Notes under the pieces: generated by a model | Seen by the model: the letters and a program-made list of their open reading frames with translations, nothing else | Databases searched by the model: none | Told to the model about the DNA's origin: nothing | Program-made: the position numbers and the translations under genes | Source: Candidatus Mediterraneibacter surreyensis | GTDB taxonomy: Bacteria > Bacillota > Clostridia > Lachnospirales > Lachnospiraceae | Assembly: GCA_019118885.1 (NCBI GenBank) | Contig: DWYB01000022.1 | Coordinates: forward strand, 1 to 64,000 | Reading direction: 5' to 3' | Length of the DNA stretch: 64,000 nucleotides | Shown here: in pieces, positions 50,477-60,494 of the stretch | Layout of the letters: each line of letters begins with the position of its first letter | How positions within the stretch are numbered: position 1 is the first letter of the stretch

Positions 50477-50941
50477 ATGAAAGTCAGCCGACATGCAAAA
50501 ATCATTGAACTGATCAGCCAGTATGACATCGAGACCCAGGAGGAACTGGCAGAGTATCTGAACAATGCTGGGTTTAAAGTGACACAGGCCACTGTCTCCA
50601 GAGATATCCGCGATCTGAAACTGACCAAAGTTTCTGTCAGCGGAGGCAAACAGAAATATGTCATTCACAGACAGGACGAGCCTGAGATGAACGAGAAGTA
50701 TATACGCGTGCTGCGCGACGGGTATGTGTCGATGGATATGGCTCAGAATATTCTTGTGATCAAGACGGTATCGGGTATGGCTATGGCTGTCGCTGCGGCA
50801 ATCGACGCTATGAAATGGCATGAGGTTGTGGGCTGTATAGCAGGCGACGACACGATCATGTGTGCGATCCGGACAGTAGAGGATACATCAGCTGTGATGG
50901 AAAAGATACGAAAGATCATTTCTAAAGGGATACAGGTATAA
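50477..50941 (+). CDS. argR: Arginine repressor
   Basis: A 154-residue regulator: winged HTH at the start (RHAKIIELISQYDIETQEELAEYLNNAGFKVTQATVSRDIRDLKLTKV) and an arginine-binding hexamer domain with VVGCIAGDDTIMCAIR. It lies before recN, as in many Clostridia. Confidence 0.94.
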   Translation: MKVSRHAKIIELISQYDIETQEELAEYLNNAGFKVTQATVSRDIRDLKLTKVSVSGGKQKYVIHRQDEPEMNEKYIRVLRDGYVSMDMAQNILVIKTVSGMAMAVAAAIDAMKWHEVVGCIAGDDTIMCAIRTVEDTSAVMEKIRKIISKGIQV

Positions 50942-50944
50942 ACT

Positions 50945-52621
50945 ATGTTGCAGAATCTTCATGTGAAAAATCTTGCATTGATCGATGAGACAGAAGTTGA
51001 TTTCGGCTCTGGACTCAATATACTGACAGGTGAAACAGGAGCAGGAAAATCGATCCTTATGGGCTCTGTAAGCCTTGCCCTGGGCGGCAGATATACTGCT
51101 GACATGCTGCGAAGCGGAGCTAAAAGCGGTCTTGTCGAATTGACATTTACGGTGGATGATGAACGGATCCTGCATGAACTGGAGAAAATAGATATCTATC
51201 CGGAGGACGGACTGATCACGCTGAGCCGAAGGCTTATGGAGGGGCGAAGTGTCAGCCGTATAAACGGAGAAACCGTCAGTATGGGAATGCTCAAAGACGT
51301 GGCGGGACTATTGATCGATATACACGGTCAGCATGACAATCAGACACTTCTTAATCGCAGAACCCATCTTGCTCTTTTAGATCTGTATGCGGGAAAAGAA
51401 ATTCTTCCTGTCAAAAAAGAAATGGCGGATTCTTTCCGCACTTACCAGGAAATAAGCAGACAGCTTGAAAACTCGATGATGGATGAGGAAAGCAGAAGAA
51501 GAGAATTGTCTCTTGCCGAATTTGAGGTAAATGAGATTGAAGAGGCCTCTCTTTCTCCGGGTGAAGATGAAGAGGTGGAACAGCAATATCGCAGGATGAC
51601 AGAGAGCAGGAAAGTGACGGAAGCTGTCGCTGAGACATATCAGTACACAGCGGAAGATCTTTCATCAAATGCAAGTGACTGTCTAAGCCGTGCGATTCGT
51701 GCGTTTCAGGAGATAGCCGATTTTGACGAGAACGCTGCTCAGCTCTACAGTCAGCTTCTGGACGTTGACAGTCTTTTGAACGACTTCAACAGAGAGCTTT
51801 CAGAGTATGCAAAAAGTTTTGAGTTTTCGGGAGAAGAATTTCAAGAGACTGAGGATCGATTGAATCTGATCAATCATCTAAAGGCAAAATATGGGAAAAC
51901 TGTCAATGATATATTGGCATATTATGAGCGGAGAAAGCAAAAAATAGAAGAGCTGAATGACTATGATGCTTTTATAAAAGAACTTGAGAAAAAGAAAGAA
52001 GAAGCATTGACAAAAACCGCATCTGTTTCGGAAAAATTGCATGCGATCCGTGAAAAATATGCAGTCTCTTTTTCCGATGAAATCAGAAAACAGTTGACAG
52101 AGCTCAATTTTATGGATACAAGGATTGAGATGAGATTGACAGATACCGATCATTACAGTGCCGGAGGCAGGGATGAGGGAGAATTCTATATTGCTCTTAA
52201 TCCTGGAGAACCACTTCGTCCACTGTCCGGTATCGCGTCAGGAGGAGAGCTTTCCAGGATCATGCTGGCAGTAAAGACAGTGCTGGCTGATGAAGAAGAT
52301 ACCCCCACTTTAATATTTGACGAGATCGATACGGGAATATCGGGAATTACAGCGGATAAAGTGGGAGAAAAACTTCACCTGATAGGCAAGAGCAGACAGG
52401 TGATCTGCATCACTCATCTCCCGCAGATAGCCGCTGCTGCTGACGTACATTTTCTGATCGAGAAAAAAGCACAGGATAATTCGGTCAAAACATGTATCGA
52501 ACGACTGGACGACGACGCATCGATAAAGGAAATCGCCCGGTTACTCGGAGGAGCAAAGGTGACGGACAGTATACTGAAAAGCGCAGAAGAAATGAAAGAA
52601 CTGGCAAAGAGTGAAAGATAA
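50945..52621 (+). CDS. recN: DNA repair protein RecN
   Basis: A 558-residue SMC-like ATPase. Walker A is GETGAGKSILMGS, the middle is coiled coil, and SGGELSRIMLAVK and IFDEIDTGISG form the signature and Walker B. Three bases separate it from argR. Confidence 0.95.
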   Translation: MLQNLHVKNLALIDETEVDFGSGLNILTGETGAGKSILMGSVSLALGGRYTADMLRSGAKSGLVELTFTVDDERILHELEKIDIYPEDGLITLSRRLMEGRSVSRINGETVSMGMLKDVAGLLIDIHGQHDNQTLLNRRTHLALLDLYAGKEILPVKKEMADSFRTYQEISRQLENSMMDEESRRRELSLAEFEVNEIEEASLSPGEDEEVEQQYRRMTESRKVTEAVAETYQYTAEDLSSNASDCLSRAIRAFQEIADFDENAAQLYSQLLDVDSLLNDFNRELSEYAKSFEFSGEEFQETEDRLNLINHLKAKYGKTVNDILAYYERRKQKIEELNDYDAFIKELEKKKEEALTKTASVSEKLHAIREKYAVSFSDEIRKQLTELNFMDTRIEMRLTDTDHYSAGGRDEGEFYIALNPGEPLRPLSGIASGGELSRIMLAVKTVLADEEDTPTLIFDEIDTGISGITADKVGEKLHLIGKSRQVICITHLPQIAAAADVHFLIEKKAQDNSVKTCIERLDDDASIKEIARLLGGAKVTDSILKSAEEMKELAKSER

Positions 52622-52657
52622 TACCAGTGTGAAAAAATGAAAAACCACACATACTAG

Positions 52658-52690
52658 AAACGGATACGGCAGAAGTATCCGTTTTCTTTT
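52658..52690 (+). terminator. Intrinsic terminator after recN
   Basis: AACGGATAC and GTATCCGTT around a 7-base loop, then TTCTTTT. Confidence 0.8.
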
Positions 52691-52714
52691 ATGACCGGGA
52701 AAGGATGTGAAAGT

Positions 52715-53824
52715 ATGGTGGTGGGCCGGAAAAACAGAGTTGTCCGTGCTCTGTTATGGGTCATTTTATTTCTTTCCGGCGTTGTCATCTGGAATCAGGT
52801 ACAGACGCGGCAGGAAGAGAAAGCTCTGCGTCAGACAGAGGCAAGCACCTCGTCGCTTGAAAATGATACCGTCCTCCTTGGAGGGATGCCTGTGGGAATT
52901 TATATGGAAACAGACGGCGTCATGGTATTGAACACGGAGAAGATCGAAGGTCTCGACGGCAATGTGTACGAACCGGCCGCTGACAGAGTAAAGACAGGGG
53001 ATTACATCATGGCTGTCAATCATCAGGAGATAACGGGAAAATCAGATCTTCTTGAACTGGTCGAAGAAATCGATGGAGGAAATGTTGTCCTCACACTGCG
53101 CAGAGGGGAAGATACGATGGATATAAAGATCAGTCCGGTAGAGTATGAACCAGATCATTACCGACTGGGAATCTGGGTGAGAGACAATGTGCAGGGTCTC
53201 GGAACAATCACGTTTCTCACAGAGCAGAGCCGCTTTGGAGCGCTTGGGCACGGGATCAGTGACACAGATACAAATATGCTCATGACGATCGACAGTGGCC
53301 GAGTATATCGTACAAGTATCAAGGATATCACAAAAGGATACAGCGGGTCACCGGGAACAATGGAAGGCATCATTGTTTATAACAATTACAATGTGCTCGG
53401 AACAATAGATAAAAATACAGAGGCAGGGATCTATGGTACGATCGACAAGATCGATGATCTTTTTGAAGAACAGATCCCCATAGAGACAGCCTCAAAAGAA
53501 GAGATCCGGACAGGAGACGCGATGATCCGCTGTTATATCGACAATGAAATAAAGGAGTATGATATCCGGGTGACTGAAATCGACAAGACAGATTCCGAGA
53601 TCAATAAAGGACTCGTTATTCAGGTGACTGATCCGGAACTCCTTGAAAAAACGGGAGGTATTATCCAGGGGATGAGTGGAAGTCCTATCATTCAGGACGG
53701 GAAACTGATCGGCGCAGTGACACATGTGTTCGTTCAGGATTCGACAAAGGGATATGGTATATTTATTGAAAATATGCTGAAACAGGTCGAAACGTCTGAA
53801 AAGTCGAATTTTATGTCGAATTAG
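52715..53824 (+). CDS. spoIVB: SpoIVB peptidase
   Basis: A 369-residue sporulation serine peptidase. An N-terminal membrane helix is followed by a PDZ domain (about residues 85-150) and the peptidase with GHGISDTDT, the catalytic GMSGSPIIQDGKLIGAVTHVF serine and a tail. In Bacillus it activates sigma-K processing. AAAGGATG lies about 9 bases before ATG 52715; a longer start at 52691 has no site. The end carries Spo0A-box-like sequences. Confidence 0.95.
   Translation: MVVGRKNRVVRALLWVILFLSGVVIWNQVQTRQEEKALRQTEASTSSLENDTVLLGGMPVGIYMETDGVMVLNTEKIEGLDGNVYEPAADRVKTGDYIMAVNHQEITGKSDLLELVEEIDGGNVVLTLRRGEDTMDIKISPVEYEPDHYRLGIWVRDNVQGLGTITFLTEQSRFGALGHGISDTDTNMLMTIDSGRVYRTSIKDITKGYSGSPGTMEGIIVYNNYNVLGTIDKNTEAGIYGTIDKIDDLFEEQIPIETASKEEIRTGDAMIRCYIDNEIKEYDIRVTEIDKTDSEINKGLVIQVTDPELLEKTGGIIQGMSGSPIIQDGKLIGAVTHVFVQDSTKGYGIFIENMLKQVETSEKSNFMSN
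53785..53820 (+). promoter_or_regulatory. Three Spo0A-box-like heptamers
   Basis: GGTCGAA (53785-53791), AGTCGAA (53802-53808) and TGTCGAA (53814-53820). The last is the exact consensus TGTCGAA and the others differ at one position. They sit at the end of spoIVB, 20 or more bases before the spo0A -35. Confidence 0.55.
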
Positions 53825-53839
53825 AGCTACAAAATCTCC

Positions 53840-53868
53840 TTGATTCCGCATTTTCACGCAGATATAAT
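53840..53868 (+). promoter_or_regulatory. Sigma-A type promoter of spo0A
   Basis: TTGATT (53840-53845), 17 bases and TATAAT (53863-53868). Confidence 0.65.
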
Positions 53869-53918
53869 AAGCGAGTGGCGTTTCAAGGAATGGTCTCAGA
53901 TCTAAAGGAGAGGAGATA

Positions 53919-54710
53919 ATGGAGCATTTGAGTGTGGCCATCGCTGATGATAATCAGAAAATATTGGATATTCTTGGCGAGATCATCAGCACGGATAAAG
54001 AGCTGGATCTGGTCGGAAAGGCTAAAAACGGCGAGGAAATGTGTCAGATCATAAAGGACAGAAAACCGGATGTTGTTCTTCTCGATCTTATCATGCCGAA
54101 AATGGATGGGCTGACAGTGATGGAGAAAGTGGGGCAGGACTCCACAGTCGGCAAACGTCCGTATTTTATTGTGATCACAGCGGTAGGCCAGGAGAAGATC
54201 ACGGAAGACGCCTTCAACAAGGGCGCAAATTACTACGTTATGAAACCGTTCAATAACAGGATGCTGCTTGAACGGATAAAGTCCGTAAGAAATTTGTCCA
54301 GAAATTCAGACAGAAAAAATGAAGAAAATACGACAGACAATATGCAGAAGACGGAGAATCTGGAAAGCCGTGTGACAAATATGCTCCATGAGATAGGAAT
54401 TCCCGCACACATCAAAGGATATCATTATCTGAGAGATGCGATCATCATGGCAGTAAATGACATGGATGTCCTTAATGCTATTACGAAAATTCTGTACCCT
54501 ACGGTGGCTAAGAAGTATCAGACGACTTCAAGCCGTGTGGAGCGGGCCATACGGCATGCCATCGAGGTTGCCTGGAGCCGCGGAAAACTTGATACTCTGG
54601 ACGAGCTTTTCGGCTATACTGTGAGTACGGGAAAAGGCAAACCTACCAATTCGGAATTCATAGCTCTGATCGCGGATACGATTCAGCTGGAATACCGGCA
54701 TAAGAACTGA
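53919..54710 (+). CDS. spo0A: Sporulation response regulator Spo0A
   Basis: A 263-residue master regulator. Receiver domain at 1-125 with the phosphoacceptor in [14 protein letters not shown], switch ITAVG and KPF; DNA-binding domain at about 150-263 with [20 protein letters not shown] and the ending [18 protein letters not shown] lies before ATG 53919. Confidence 0.97.
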   Translation: MEHLSVAIADDNQKILDILGEIISTDKELDLVGKAKNGEEMCQIIKDRKPDVVLLDLIMPKMDGLTVMEKVGQDSTVGKRPYFIVITAVGQEKITEDAFNKGANYYVMKPFNNRMLLERIKSVRNLSRNSDRKNEENTTDNMQKTENLESRVTNMLHEIGIPAHIKGYHYLRDAIIMAVNDMDVLNAITKILYPTVAKKYQTTSSRVERAIRHAIEVAWSRGKLDTLDELFGYTVSTGKGKPTNSEFIALIADTIQLEYRHKN

Positions 54711-54739
54711 AAGCGAAATGCGACCGGGGAAAAAAGCCT

Positions 54740-54767
54740 TTGCAATATGGAGGGAATAGAGTATAAT
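54740..54767 (+). promoter_or_regulatory. Promoter for glgA
   Basis: TTGCAA (54740-54745), 16 bases and TATAAT (54762-54767). Confidence 0.65.
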
Positions 54768-54824
54768 AACAAGTGATAAAGTGCCTTTTATGGCGATGAA
54801 GGCAGAAAATGGAGGATCGTAATT

Positions 54825-56273
54825 ATGAAGAACATTTTGTTTGCTGCATCGGAGTGTGTTCCCTTTATTAAAACAGGAGGGCTCGCAGATGTCGTCGGTT
54901 CACTTCCGAAAGAATTTGACAAGGAGAAATATGATGTTCGTGTAGTTCTTCCGAAATACACCTGTATGAAACAGGAGTGGAAGGACAGGGCGGAGTATGT
55001 TACCCATTTTTATATGGATATCGCAGGTCAGGATCAGTATGTGGGCGTGCTTAAAACTGTACTTGATGACATCACATTCTATTTCATTGATAACGAACAC
55101 TATTTTAGCGGATTTGCTCCATATGACGGGGATCCGAAGTGGAATATCGAGAAGTTTGCATTCTTCTCAAAAGCTGTGCTTAGCATTCTCCCTGTAATAG
55201 GATTCCGTCCGGATCTTATTCACTGTCATGACTGGCAGGCCGGTCTTATTCCGGTATATCTCGACAACTTCAGATATCTGGGCGAATATTACCGCGGAAT
55301 CAAGACGATCATGACAATACATAACCTGAAGTTCCAGGGGGTGTGGGATACAAAAACAGTCAGAGGCATCACAGGACTTCCGGAATACTATTTCGTGCCG
55401 GATAAGATGGAAGCATACAAAGACGCCAATCTGTTAAAGGGCGGTATTGTTTATGCTGATAAGGTGACAACGGTCAGCAACAGCTACGCAGAAGAGATCA
55501 AAACACCGTTTTACGGAGAAGGCTTGGACGGACTTATGTCTGCAAGATCCGGCGATTTGTGCGGCATCGTAAACGGACTTGATTATGAAGACTGGGACCC
55601 TGCGACAGACTATCGAATCGCCAAGAATTTTACGATCGACGATTTCAGGAAAAATAAACCGATCAATAAGACATCCCTCCAGGAGGAACTGGGTCTGGAG
55701 AAAGATCCGAAAGTGATGCTGATCGGCATGGTGTCCCGCCTGACAGATCAGAAAGGATTTGATCTGGTAGACTATATCATGGATGAACTGTGTCAGGACG
55801 CAGTACAGATTGTTGTACTTGGTACCGGAGATGTAAAATATGAGAATATGTTCCGCCATTTTGCATGGAAATATTCGGGACGTGTTTCAGCGAATATTTA
55901 TTATTCTGATGAGCTCTCGCACAGGATTTATGCTTCATGCGATGCCTTTTTGATGCCGTCTCTTTTTGAACCATGCGGACTGAGCCAGCTTATGAGCCTT
56001 CGTTATGGAACACTTCCTATCGTGCGCGAGACAGGCGGACTTAAAGATACAGTTGAACCGTACAATGAATATGAGAAGACAGGTACCGGATTCAGCTTCT
56101 GTAACTATAACGCTCACGAAATGCTGAATACAGTGCGGTATGCTGAACGGATTTATTATGACAAAAAGAGGGATTGGAATAAGATCGTGGAACGTGCTAT
56201 GAGCCAGGATTTTTCATGGAAGAACTCTGCAAGACAGTACGAGGATCTCTACAGAAGCCTGATCGGTGAGTAG
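54825..56273 (+). CDS. glgA: Glycogen synthase
   Basis: A 482-residue GT5 glucosyltransferase. The ADP-glucose-binding KTGGLADVVGSLPKE start, HCHDWQAGLIPVYLDNF, and the C-terminal FLMPSLFEPCGLSQLMSLRYGTLPIVRETGGLKDTV with the second substrate motif are complete. It makes storage glucan. No other glycogen gene is in the window. Confidence 0.95.
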   Translation: MKNILFAASECVPFIKTGGLADVVGSLPKEFDKEKYDVRVVLPKYTCMKQEWKDRAEYVTHFYMDIAGQDQYVGVLKTVLDDITFYFIDNEHYFSGFAPYDGDPKWNIEKFAFFSKAVLSILPVIGFRPDLIHCHDWQAGLIPVYLDNFRYLGEYYRGIKTIMTIHNLKFQGVWDTKTVRGITGLPEYYFVPDKMEAYKDANLLKGGIVYADKVTTVSNSYAEEIKTPFYGEGLDGLMSARSGDLCGIVNGLDYEDWDPATDYRIAKNFTIDDFRKNKPINKTSLQEELGLEKDPKVMLIGMVSRLTDQKGFDLVDYIMDELCQDAVQIVVLGTGDVKYENMFRHFAWKYSGRVSANIYYSDELSHRIYASCDAFLMPSLFEPCGLSQLMSLRYGTLPIVRETGGLKDTVEPYNEYEKTGTGFSFCNYNAHEMLNTVRYAERIYYDKKRDWNKIVERAMSQDFSWKNSARQYEDLYRSLIGE

Positions 56274-56310
56274 ATCCTGCGGATATATACAACAGGAGTA
56301 TTCAGACCGG

Positions 56311-57180
56311 ATGAAGATAATTGACAGATTAAAAGAAGATAAGATACACATTTCCTTTGAAGTGTTCCCGCCCAAGACGGACGAGGGATATGACAAGGTG
56401 ATAAATGCCGTTGATGAGATCGCCACTCTGGAGCCGGCATTTATCAGTGTAACCTATGGCGCCGGAGGCGGCACCAGCAAAAATACCGCCAGGATAGCAT
56501 CTCACATAAAAGATGAGCTGCATGTATTGAGCCTTGCTCATCTTACATGTGCTTCTTCTACGAAAGCAGAGGTAAGACAGGTAATCGGCAAACTGAAAGG
56601 AGCCGGGATTGAGAATATCCTCGCTCTGCGCGGGGATATTCCGGAAGACGTGACATTTCCCGATGTGGATCGTTTTCGTTATGCATACGAGCTTGTAGAG
56701 GAAATACGAAAACACGGTGATTTCTGTATAGGAGCCGCATGCTATCCGGAAGGTCATGTAGAAAACGAACATAAGTCGGATGACATACGTTATCTGAAGC
56801 AGAAAGTGGACAGTGGGGTCGATTTCCTCACCACTCAGATGTTTTTTGACAATGATATCCATTATAATTTTCTGTACAGAATACGTGAGGCGGGGATTAC
56901 GGTTCCTGTTCTTCCCGGGATCATGCCGATTACAAGCGCTTCACAGATGAAGAAGAGCCAGGAACTATCAGGAACCGTATTTCCACGCAGATTTCTGGCT
57001 ATACTGGACCGCTTCGGCGGCTCACCGGCAGCTATGAGACAGGCCGGCATCGCTTATGCGACAGATCAGATCATTGATCTTCTTGCCAACGGTGTTAAAA
57101 ATATACATATCTATTCGATGAACAGACCTGATGTGGCTACGGCTATCATGAGCAATCTGTCAGAAATCATAAAGGTTTAG
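56311..57180 (+). CDS. metF: Methylenetetrahydrofolate reductase
   Basis: A 289-residue FAD enzyme making 5-methyl-THF. HISFEVFPPKTDEGYDKV, FISVTYGAGGGTS, NILALRGDIP and FLTTQMFFDN are the conserved segments. A GTG at 56266 would extend the protein by 15 residues overlapping glgA; I prefer ATG 56311 on family length, with AGGAG 12 bases upstream. It forms a methionine unit with the next two genes. Confidence 0.93.
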   Translation: MKIIDRLKEDKIHISFEVFPPKTDEGYDKVINAVDEIATLEPAFISVTYGAGGGTSKNTARIASHIKDELHVLSLAHLTCASSTKAEVRQVIGKLKGAGIENILALRGDIPEDVTFPDVDRFRYAYELVEEIRKHGDFCIGAACYPEGHVENEHKSDDIRYLKQKVDSGVDFLTTQMFFDNDIHYNFLYRIREAGITVPVLPGIMPITSASQMKKSQELSGTVFPRRFLAILDRFGGSPAAMRQAGIAYATDQIIDLLANGVKNIHIYSMNRPDVATAIMSNLSEIIKV

Positions 57181-57189
57181 GTAACAAGA

Positions 57190-57831
57190 ATGGAGAAACG
57201 GATGAGAGAAGCCATCCGTTATCTGGGATATGGAAGGAATACGGCAGATGAGAGGACCCGTATGATGATCGAGGATGCTTTTTCCGAGGTTGAAAAAGCA
57301 GCGGGTCCTAAATCCATCTGCCGCATTTTTGATGTGAATCAGAATACGGATGGCAGAATTACTATAGAGAATATGGAAATTGACAGCAGAAGTTTGTCAA
57401 GGAACCTGAAAGGCTGCGTTAAAATTGTACTTTTCGGAGCGACTCTTGGAGCCGGTATAGATCATCTGATCAGACGAACTTCTCTGACTGATATGAGCCG
57501 GGCTGTAATTCAGCAGGCATGCGCTGCAACGCTGCTGGAAGAATATTGCGATGAGAAACAGCTGGAGATCGGTCGGGAACTGGAGCTGAACGGGCTGTAT
57601 CTGCGGCCGCGTTTCAGTCCGGGATACGGCGATTTCGATATCCATTACCAGGAACCGATCATGAGGATGTTGGATTGTGCAAAAACAATTGGTCTGACAA
57701 TGACGGACAGTTATATGATGACGCCGACAAAGTCGGTGACTGCTGTGATAGGAGCCAGTCCGGTGAAAGAAAGATGTCCTGTCGCAGGATGCGAGGCATG
57801 CGACAAAACGGACTGTGAATATAGAAGATAA
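57190..57831 (+). CDS. Methionine synthase reactivation-domain protein
   Basis: A 213-residue protein that matches the MetH activation domain: a helical start (REAIRYLGYGRN), LKGCVKIVLFGATLGAGIDHLIRR and the SAM-binding RPRFSPGYGDFDIHYQ with TPTKSVTAVIGASP. In Escherichia coli this is the C-terminus of MetH; here it is a separate gene between metF and metH, the usual clostridial form. The C-terminal Cys-rich stretch (CPVAGCEACDKTDC) may bind a metal. Confidence 0.88.
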   Translation: MEKRMREAIRYLGYGRNTADERTRMMIEDAFSEVEKAAGPKSICRIFDVNQNTDGRITIENMEIDSRSLSRNLKGCVKIVLFGATLGAGIDHLIRRTSLTDMSRAVIQQACAATLLEEYCDEKQLEIGRELELNGLYLRPRFSPGYGDFDIHYQEPIMRMLDCAKTIGLTMTDSYMMTPTKSVTAVIGASPVKERCPVAGCEACDKTDCEYRR

Positions 57832-57911
57832 CCAAATATCGAAAACTATCACAGGCACTGAAGATACACCATGGAAAACTACACAGAGAACAACATAAGA
57901 AAGGACCAGAT

Positions 57912-60323
57912 ATGCTTAAAGACAGATTGGGAAAAGAACTGCTCTTCATGGATGGAGGCATGGGAACTCTCCTTCAGGAAAAGGGCCTTGCGCCGGGAGA
58001 GCTTCCGGAAATATGGAATGTAACGCACCCGGAGGAGATCAGGACAATACACAAAAATTACATCGAAGCAGGAAGCGATATTATCCTGACAAATACATTC
58101 GGGGCTAATGCACTCAAATTCCATGCAAAAGACTGCTCCCTTGAAAGGATCGTGAAAACAGCGGTAAAACTGGTAAAAGAAGCGGCAGAAGAAACTTTAT
58201 CAGGCGGCAAAGAACATACCGTGTATACGGCGCTGGATATAGGACCGACCGGAAAACTTCTCAAGCCAATGGGCGATCTGGAATTTGAAGAGGCGTACGA
58301 GGCTTTTCGTGAAGTTATGATCTGGGGAGAAGAGGCCGGCGCCGACCTGATTCATATTGAGACTATGAGCGATACATATGAGTTGAAAGCCGCGGTCCTG
58401 GCTGCAAAGGAAAATACATCTCTTCCTGTGTTTGCCACGGTGATCTATGATGAGAGAAAGAAACTTCTCACAGGGGCTGATATTCCCTCGGTAATTGCTA
58501 TGCTTGAAGGTCTCAGGGTGGACGCCCTGGGGATCAACTGCGGAATGGGCCCGGAGCAAATGCTGCCGATACTGGAGGATTACGCAAAATACTCCTCGCT
58601 CCCGGTGATTGTAAAGCCTAATGCAGGTCTTCCAAAACAGAAGGACGGACAGACCTGGTACGATGTGGATCCGGCAGAGTTCGCCGGATATATGAAAAAA
58701 ATCGTTTCCATGGGCGCGTGTGTGATCGGTGGCTGCTGTGGCACAACGCCGGAGCATATCAGGGCTATGACAGAGCTTTGCAGGGGGATGGGGGTCACTC
58801 CGCCAACGGAAAAGAACGATACTATAGTTTCCTCCTATGGGAAGAGTGTATTTCTCGGTGTCGGTTCCAAGATCATAGGAGAGCGCATCAATCCTACAGG
58901 AAAGAAAAGGTTTAAACAGGCGTTAAAAGAACACGATATGGAATATATCATGCGGGAAGGGATTACCCAACAGGACAATGGCGCTCATATCCTGGACGTT
59001 AATGTAGGTCTGCCGGATATTGACGAAACCGCTATGATGAAAGAAACTGTGCAGGAATTGCAGAGCGTGGTCAATCTGCCTCTGCAGATCGACACTGTAG
59101 ATGCGGACGCCATGGAGGCGGCTCTCAGGATCTATAACGGAAAGGCAATGGTCAATTCTGTCAGTGGAAAACAGGAATCTATGGATAAAGTATTTCCACT
59201 AATCCAGCGGTACGGTGGCGTTGTCATCGGGCTGACCCTGGATGAGGCGGGAATCCCGTCAGATGCGGAAGGACGTGTGCGAATCGCGGAAAAGATCATT
59301 GCCGAAGCAGCAAAGTACGGTATCCAAAAAAAAGATATCGTGATCGACGCGCTGGCAATGACAATCAGTTCAGAGCCGGAAGGAGCAAAAGTGACGCTTG
59401 AGACACTTCGTCGGCTGCGGGATGAGATAGGGGTGAATACAGTACTCGGTGTATCCAATATTTCTTTCGGACTTCCGACACGCCCTGTTATCAATGCGGC
59501 ATTCTATACAATGGCAATGCTGGAAGGCCTGAGCGCAGGTATCATTAATCCCTCTTCTGAGGATATGATGAAAGCGTGGTATGCATATCATGCGCTGATG
59601 AATCTTGATGCAAACTGCGAGAGATATATCGAAAGATACGGAGCAGCAGAACAGTCATCGGCAGCTGTTAAAAATCCGTCGGGCTCTTTTTCGGGCAGGC
59701 AGAATCTTACGTTGAGGGAATGCATCGAAAAGGGACTCAAAGAAGACGCAGGACATCTGACAGAAAAAATGGCGGTTGACAATGATCCTCTGGATCTTAT
59801 CAATGATGAACTGATTCCCGCTTTGAATCATGTGGGTGACGGATTTGAAAAGGGCACGATATTTCTGCCCCAGCTGCTGATGAGCGCCGAGGCTGCCAAG
59901 TGTGCTTTCGCAGTACTGAAAGAGAAAATGGATAAGAGCGGAGAAGTCCAGGAAAAGATAGGTACGGTGATCCTGGCTACCGTCAAAGGAGATATCCATG
60001 ATATCGGCAAGAACATCGTGAAAGTATTGCTGGAGAATTACAGTTTCAATGTTATCGATCTCGGAAAAGATGTTCCTCCTGAGAAAATTGTTGAATGTGT
60101 GCTGGAGAATGATGTGAAGCTGGTAGGGTTGAGCGCACTTATGACGACCACTGTAGTGAGTATGGAGGAGACGATCCGTCAGCTTAGAGAAAACGCGCCT
60201 TGTTGTAAAGTGATGGTCGGAGGAGCTGTGTTGAATCAGGAATATGCAGATATGATCGATGCTGATTTTTACGGCAAAGACGCCATGCAGTCTGTACGCT
60301 ATGCACAGAAGATATTCTCCTAA
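57912..60323 (+). CDS. metH: Cobalamin-dependent methionine synthase
   Basis: An 803-residue protein. Residues about 1-290 bind homocysteine and zinc (GINCGMGPEQ, GGCCGTTPEHI); 310-560 bind methyl-THF (GERINPTGKKRFKQAL); 600-690 are the B12 cap; 690-803 the cobalamin domain with KGDIHDIGKNIVKVLL carrying the axial histidine. The reactivation domain is the preceding gene. Methylates homocysteine to methionine with the product of MetF. Confidence 0.95.
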   Translation: MLKDRLGKELLFMDGGMGTLLQEKGLAPGELPEIWNVTHPEEIRTIHKNYIEAGSDIILTNTFGANALKFHAKDCSLERIVKTAVKLVKEAAEETLSGGKEHTVYTALDIGPTGKLLKPMGDLEFEEAYEAFREVMIWGEEAGADLIHIETMSDTYELKAAVLAAKENTSLPVFATVIYDERKKLLTGADIPSVIAMLEGLRVDALGINCGMGPEQMLPILEDYAKYSSLPVIVKPNAGLPKQKDGQTWYDVDPAEFAGYMKKIVSMGACVIGGCCGTTPEHIRAMTELCRGMGVTPPTEKNDTIVSSYGKSVFLGVGSKIIGERINPTGKKRFKQALKEHDMEYIMREGITQQDNGAHILDVNVGLPDIDETAMMKETVQELQSVVNLPLQIDTVDADAMEAALRIYNGKAMVNSVSGKQESMDKVFPLIQRYGGVVIGLTLDEAGIPSDAEGRVRIAEKIIAEAAKYGIQKKDIVIDALAMTISSEPEGAKVTLETLRRLRDEIGVNTVLGVSNISFGLPTRPVINAAFYTMAMLEGLSAGIINPSSEDMMKAWYAYHALMNLDANCERYIERYGAAEQSSAAVKNPSGSFSGRQNLTLRECIEKGLKEDAGHLTEKMAVDNDPLDLINDELIPALNHVGDGFEKGTIFLPQLLMSAEAAKCAFAVLKEKMDKSGEVQEKIGTVILATVKGDIHDIGKNIVKVLLENYSFNVIDLGKDVPPEKIVECVLENDVKLVGLSALMTTTVVSMEETIRQLRENAPCCKVMVGGAVLNQEYADMIDADFYGKDAMQSVRYAQKIFS

Positions 60324-60384
60324 TAATAACCAGCATCATGCATGTACTGCAGACTTCTGTATTGTTCTGCAATTTATACAGGGA

Positions 60385-60402
60385 TTGTTAAATAAATCAC
60401 TA
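60385..60402 (+). promoter_or_regulatory. Possible Rex (redox repressor) site
   Basis: TTGTTAAATAAATCACTA: the first half-site TTGTTAA is perfect and the second matches at four of seven positions. It lies upstream of the hydrogenase genes, which are Rex targets in some Clostridia. Confidence 0.3.
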
Positions 60403-60443
60403 GGAAAAACATATTTCTCATGGTATATTAAGGGGAGGAAAGT

Positions 60444-60494
60444 ATGTTCTGTTCATACTTAATAGTAAATCGTTATGGAGGAAAAGAGTTTTGA
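60444..60494 (+). CDS. Putative 16-residue leader peptide of the hydrogenase gene
   Basis: AGGGGAGG lies just before ATG 60444, and the frame MFCSYLIVNRYGGKEF ends at TGA 60492-60494, overlapping the TTG start of the hydrogenase (60491). The start codon is inside a 7-bp hairpin (AAGTATG with CATACTT). Coupled translation is likely if it is made. Confidence 0.4.
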   Translation: MFCSYLIVNRYGGKEF

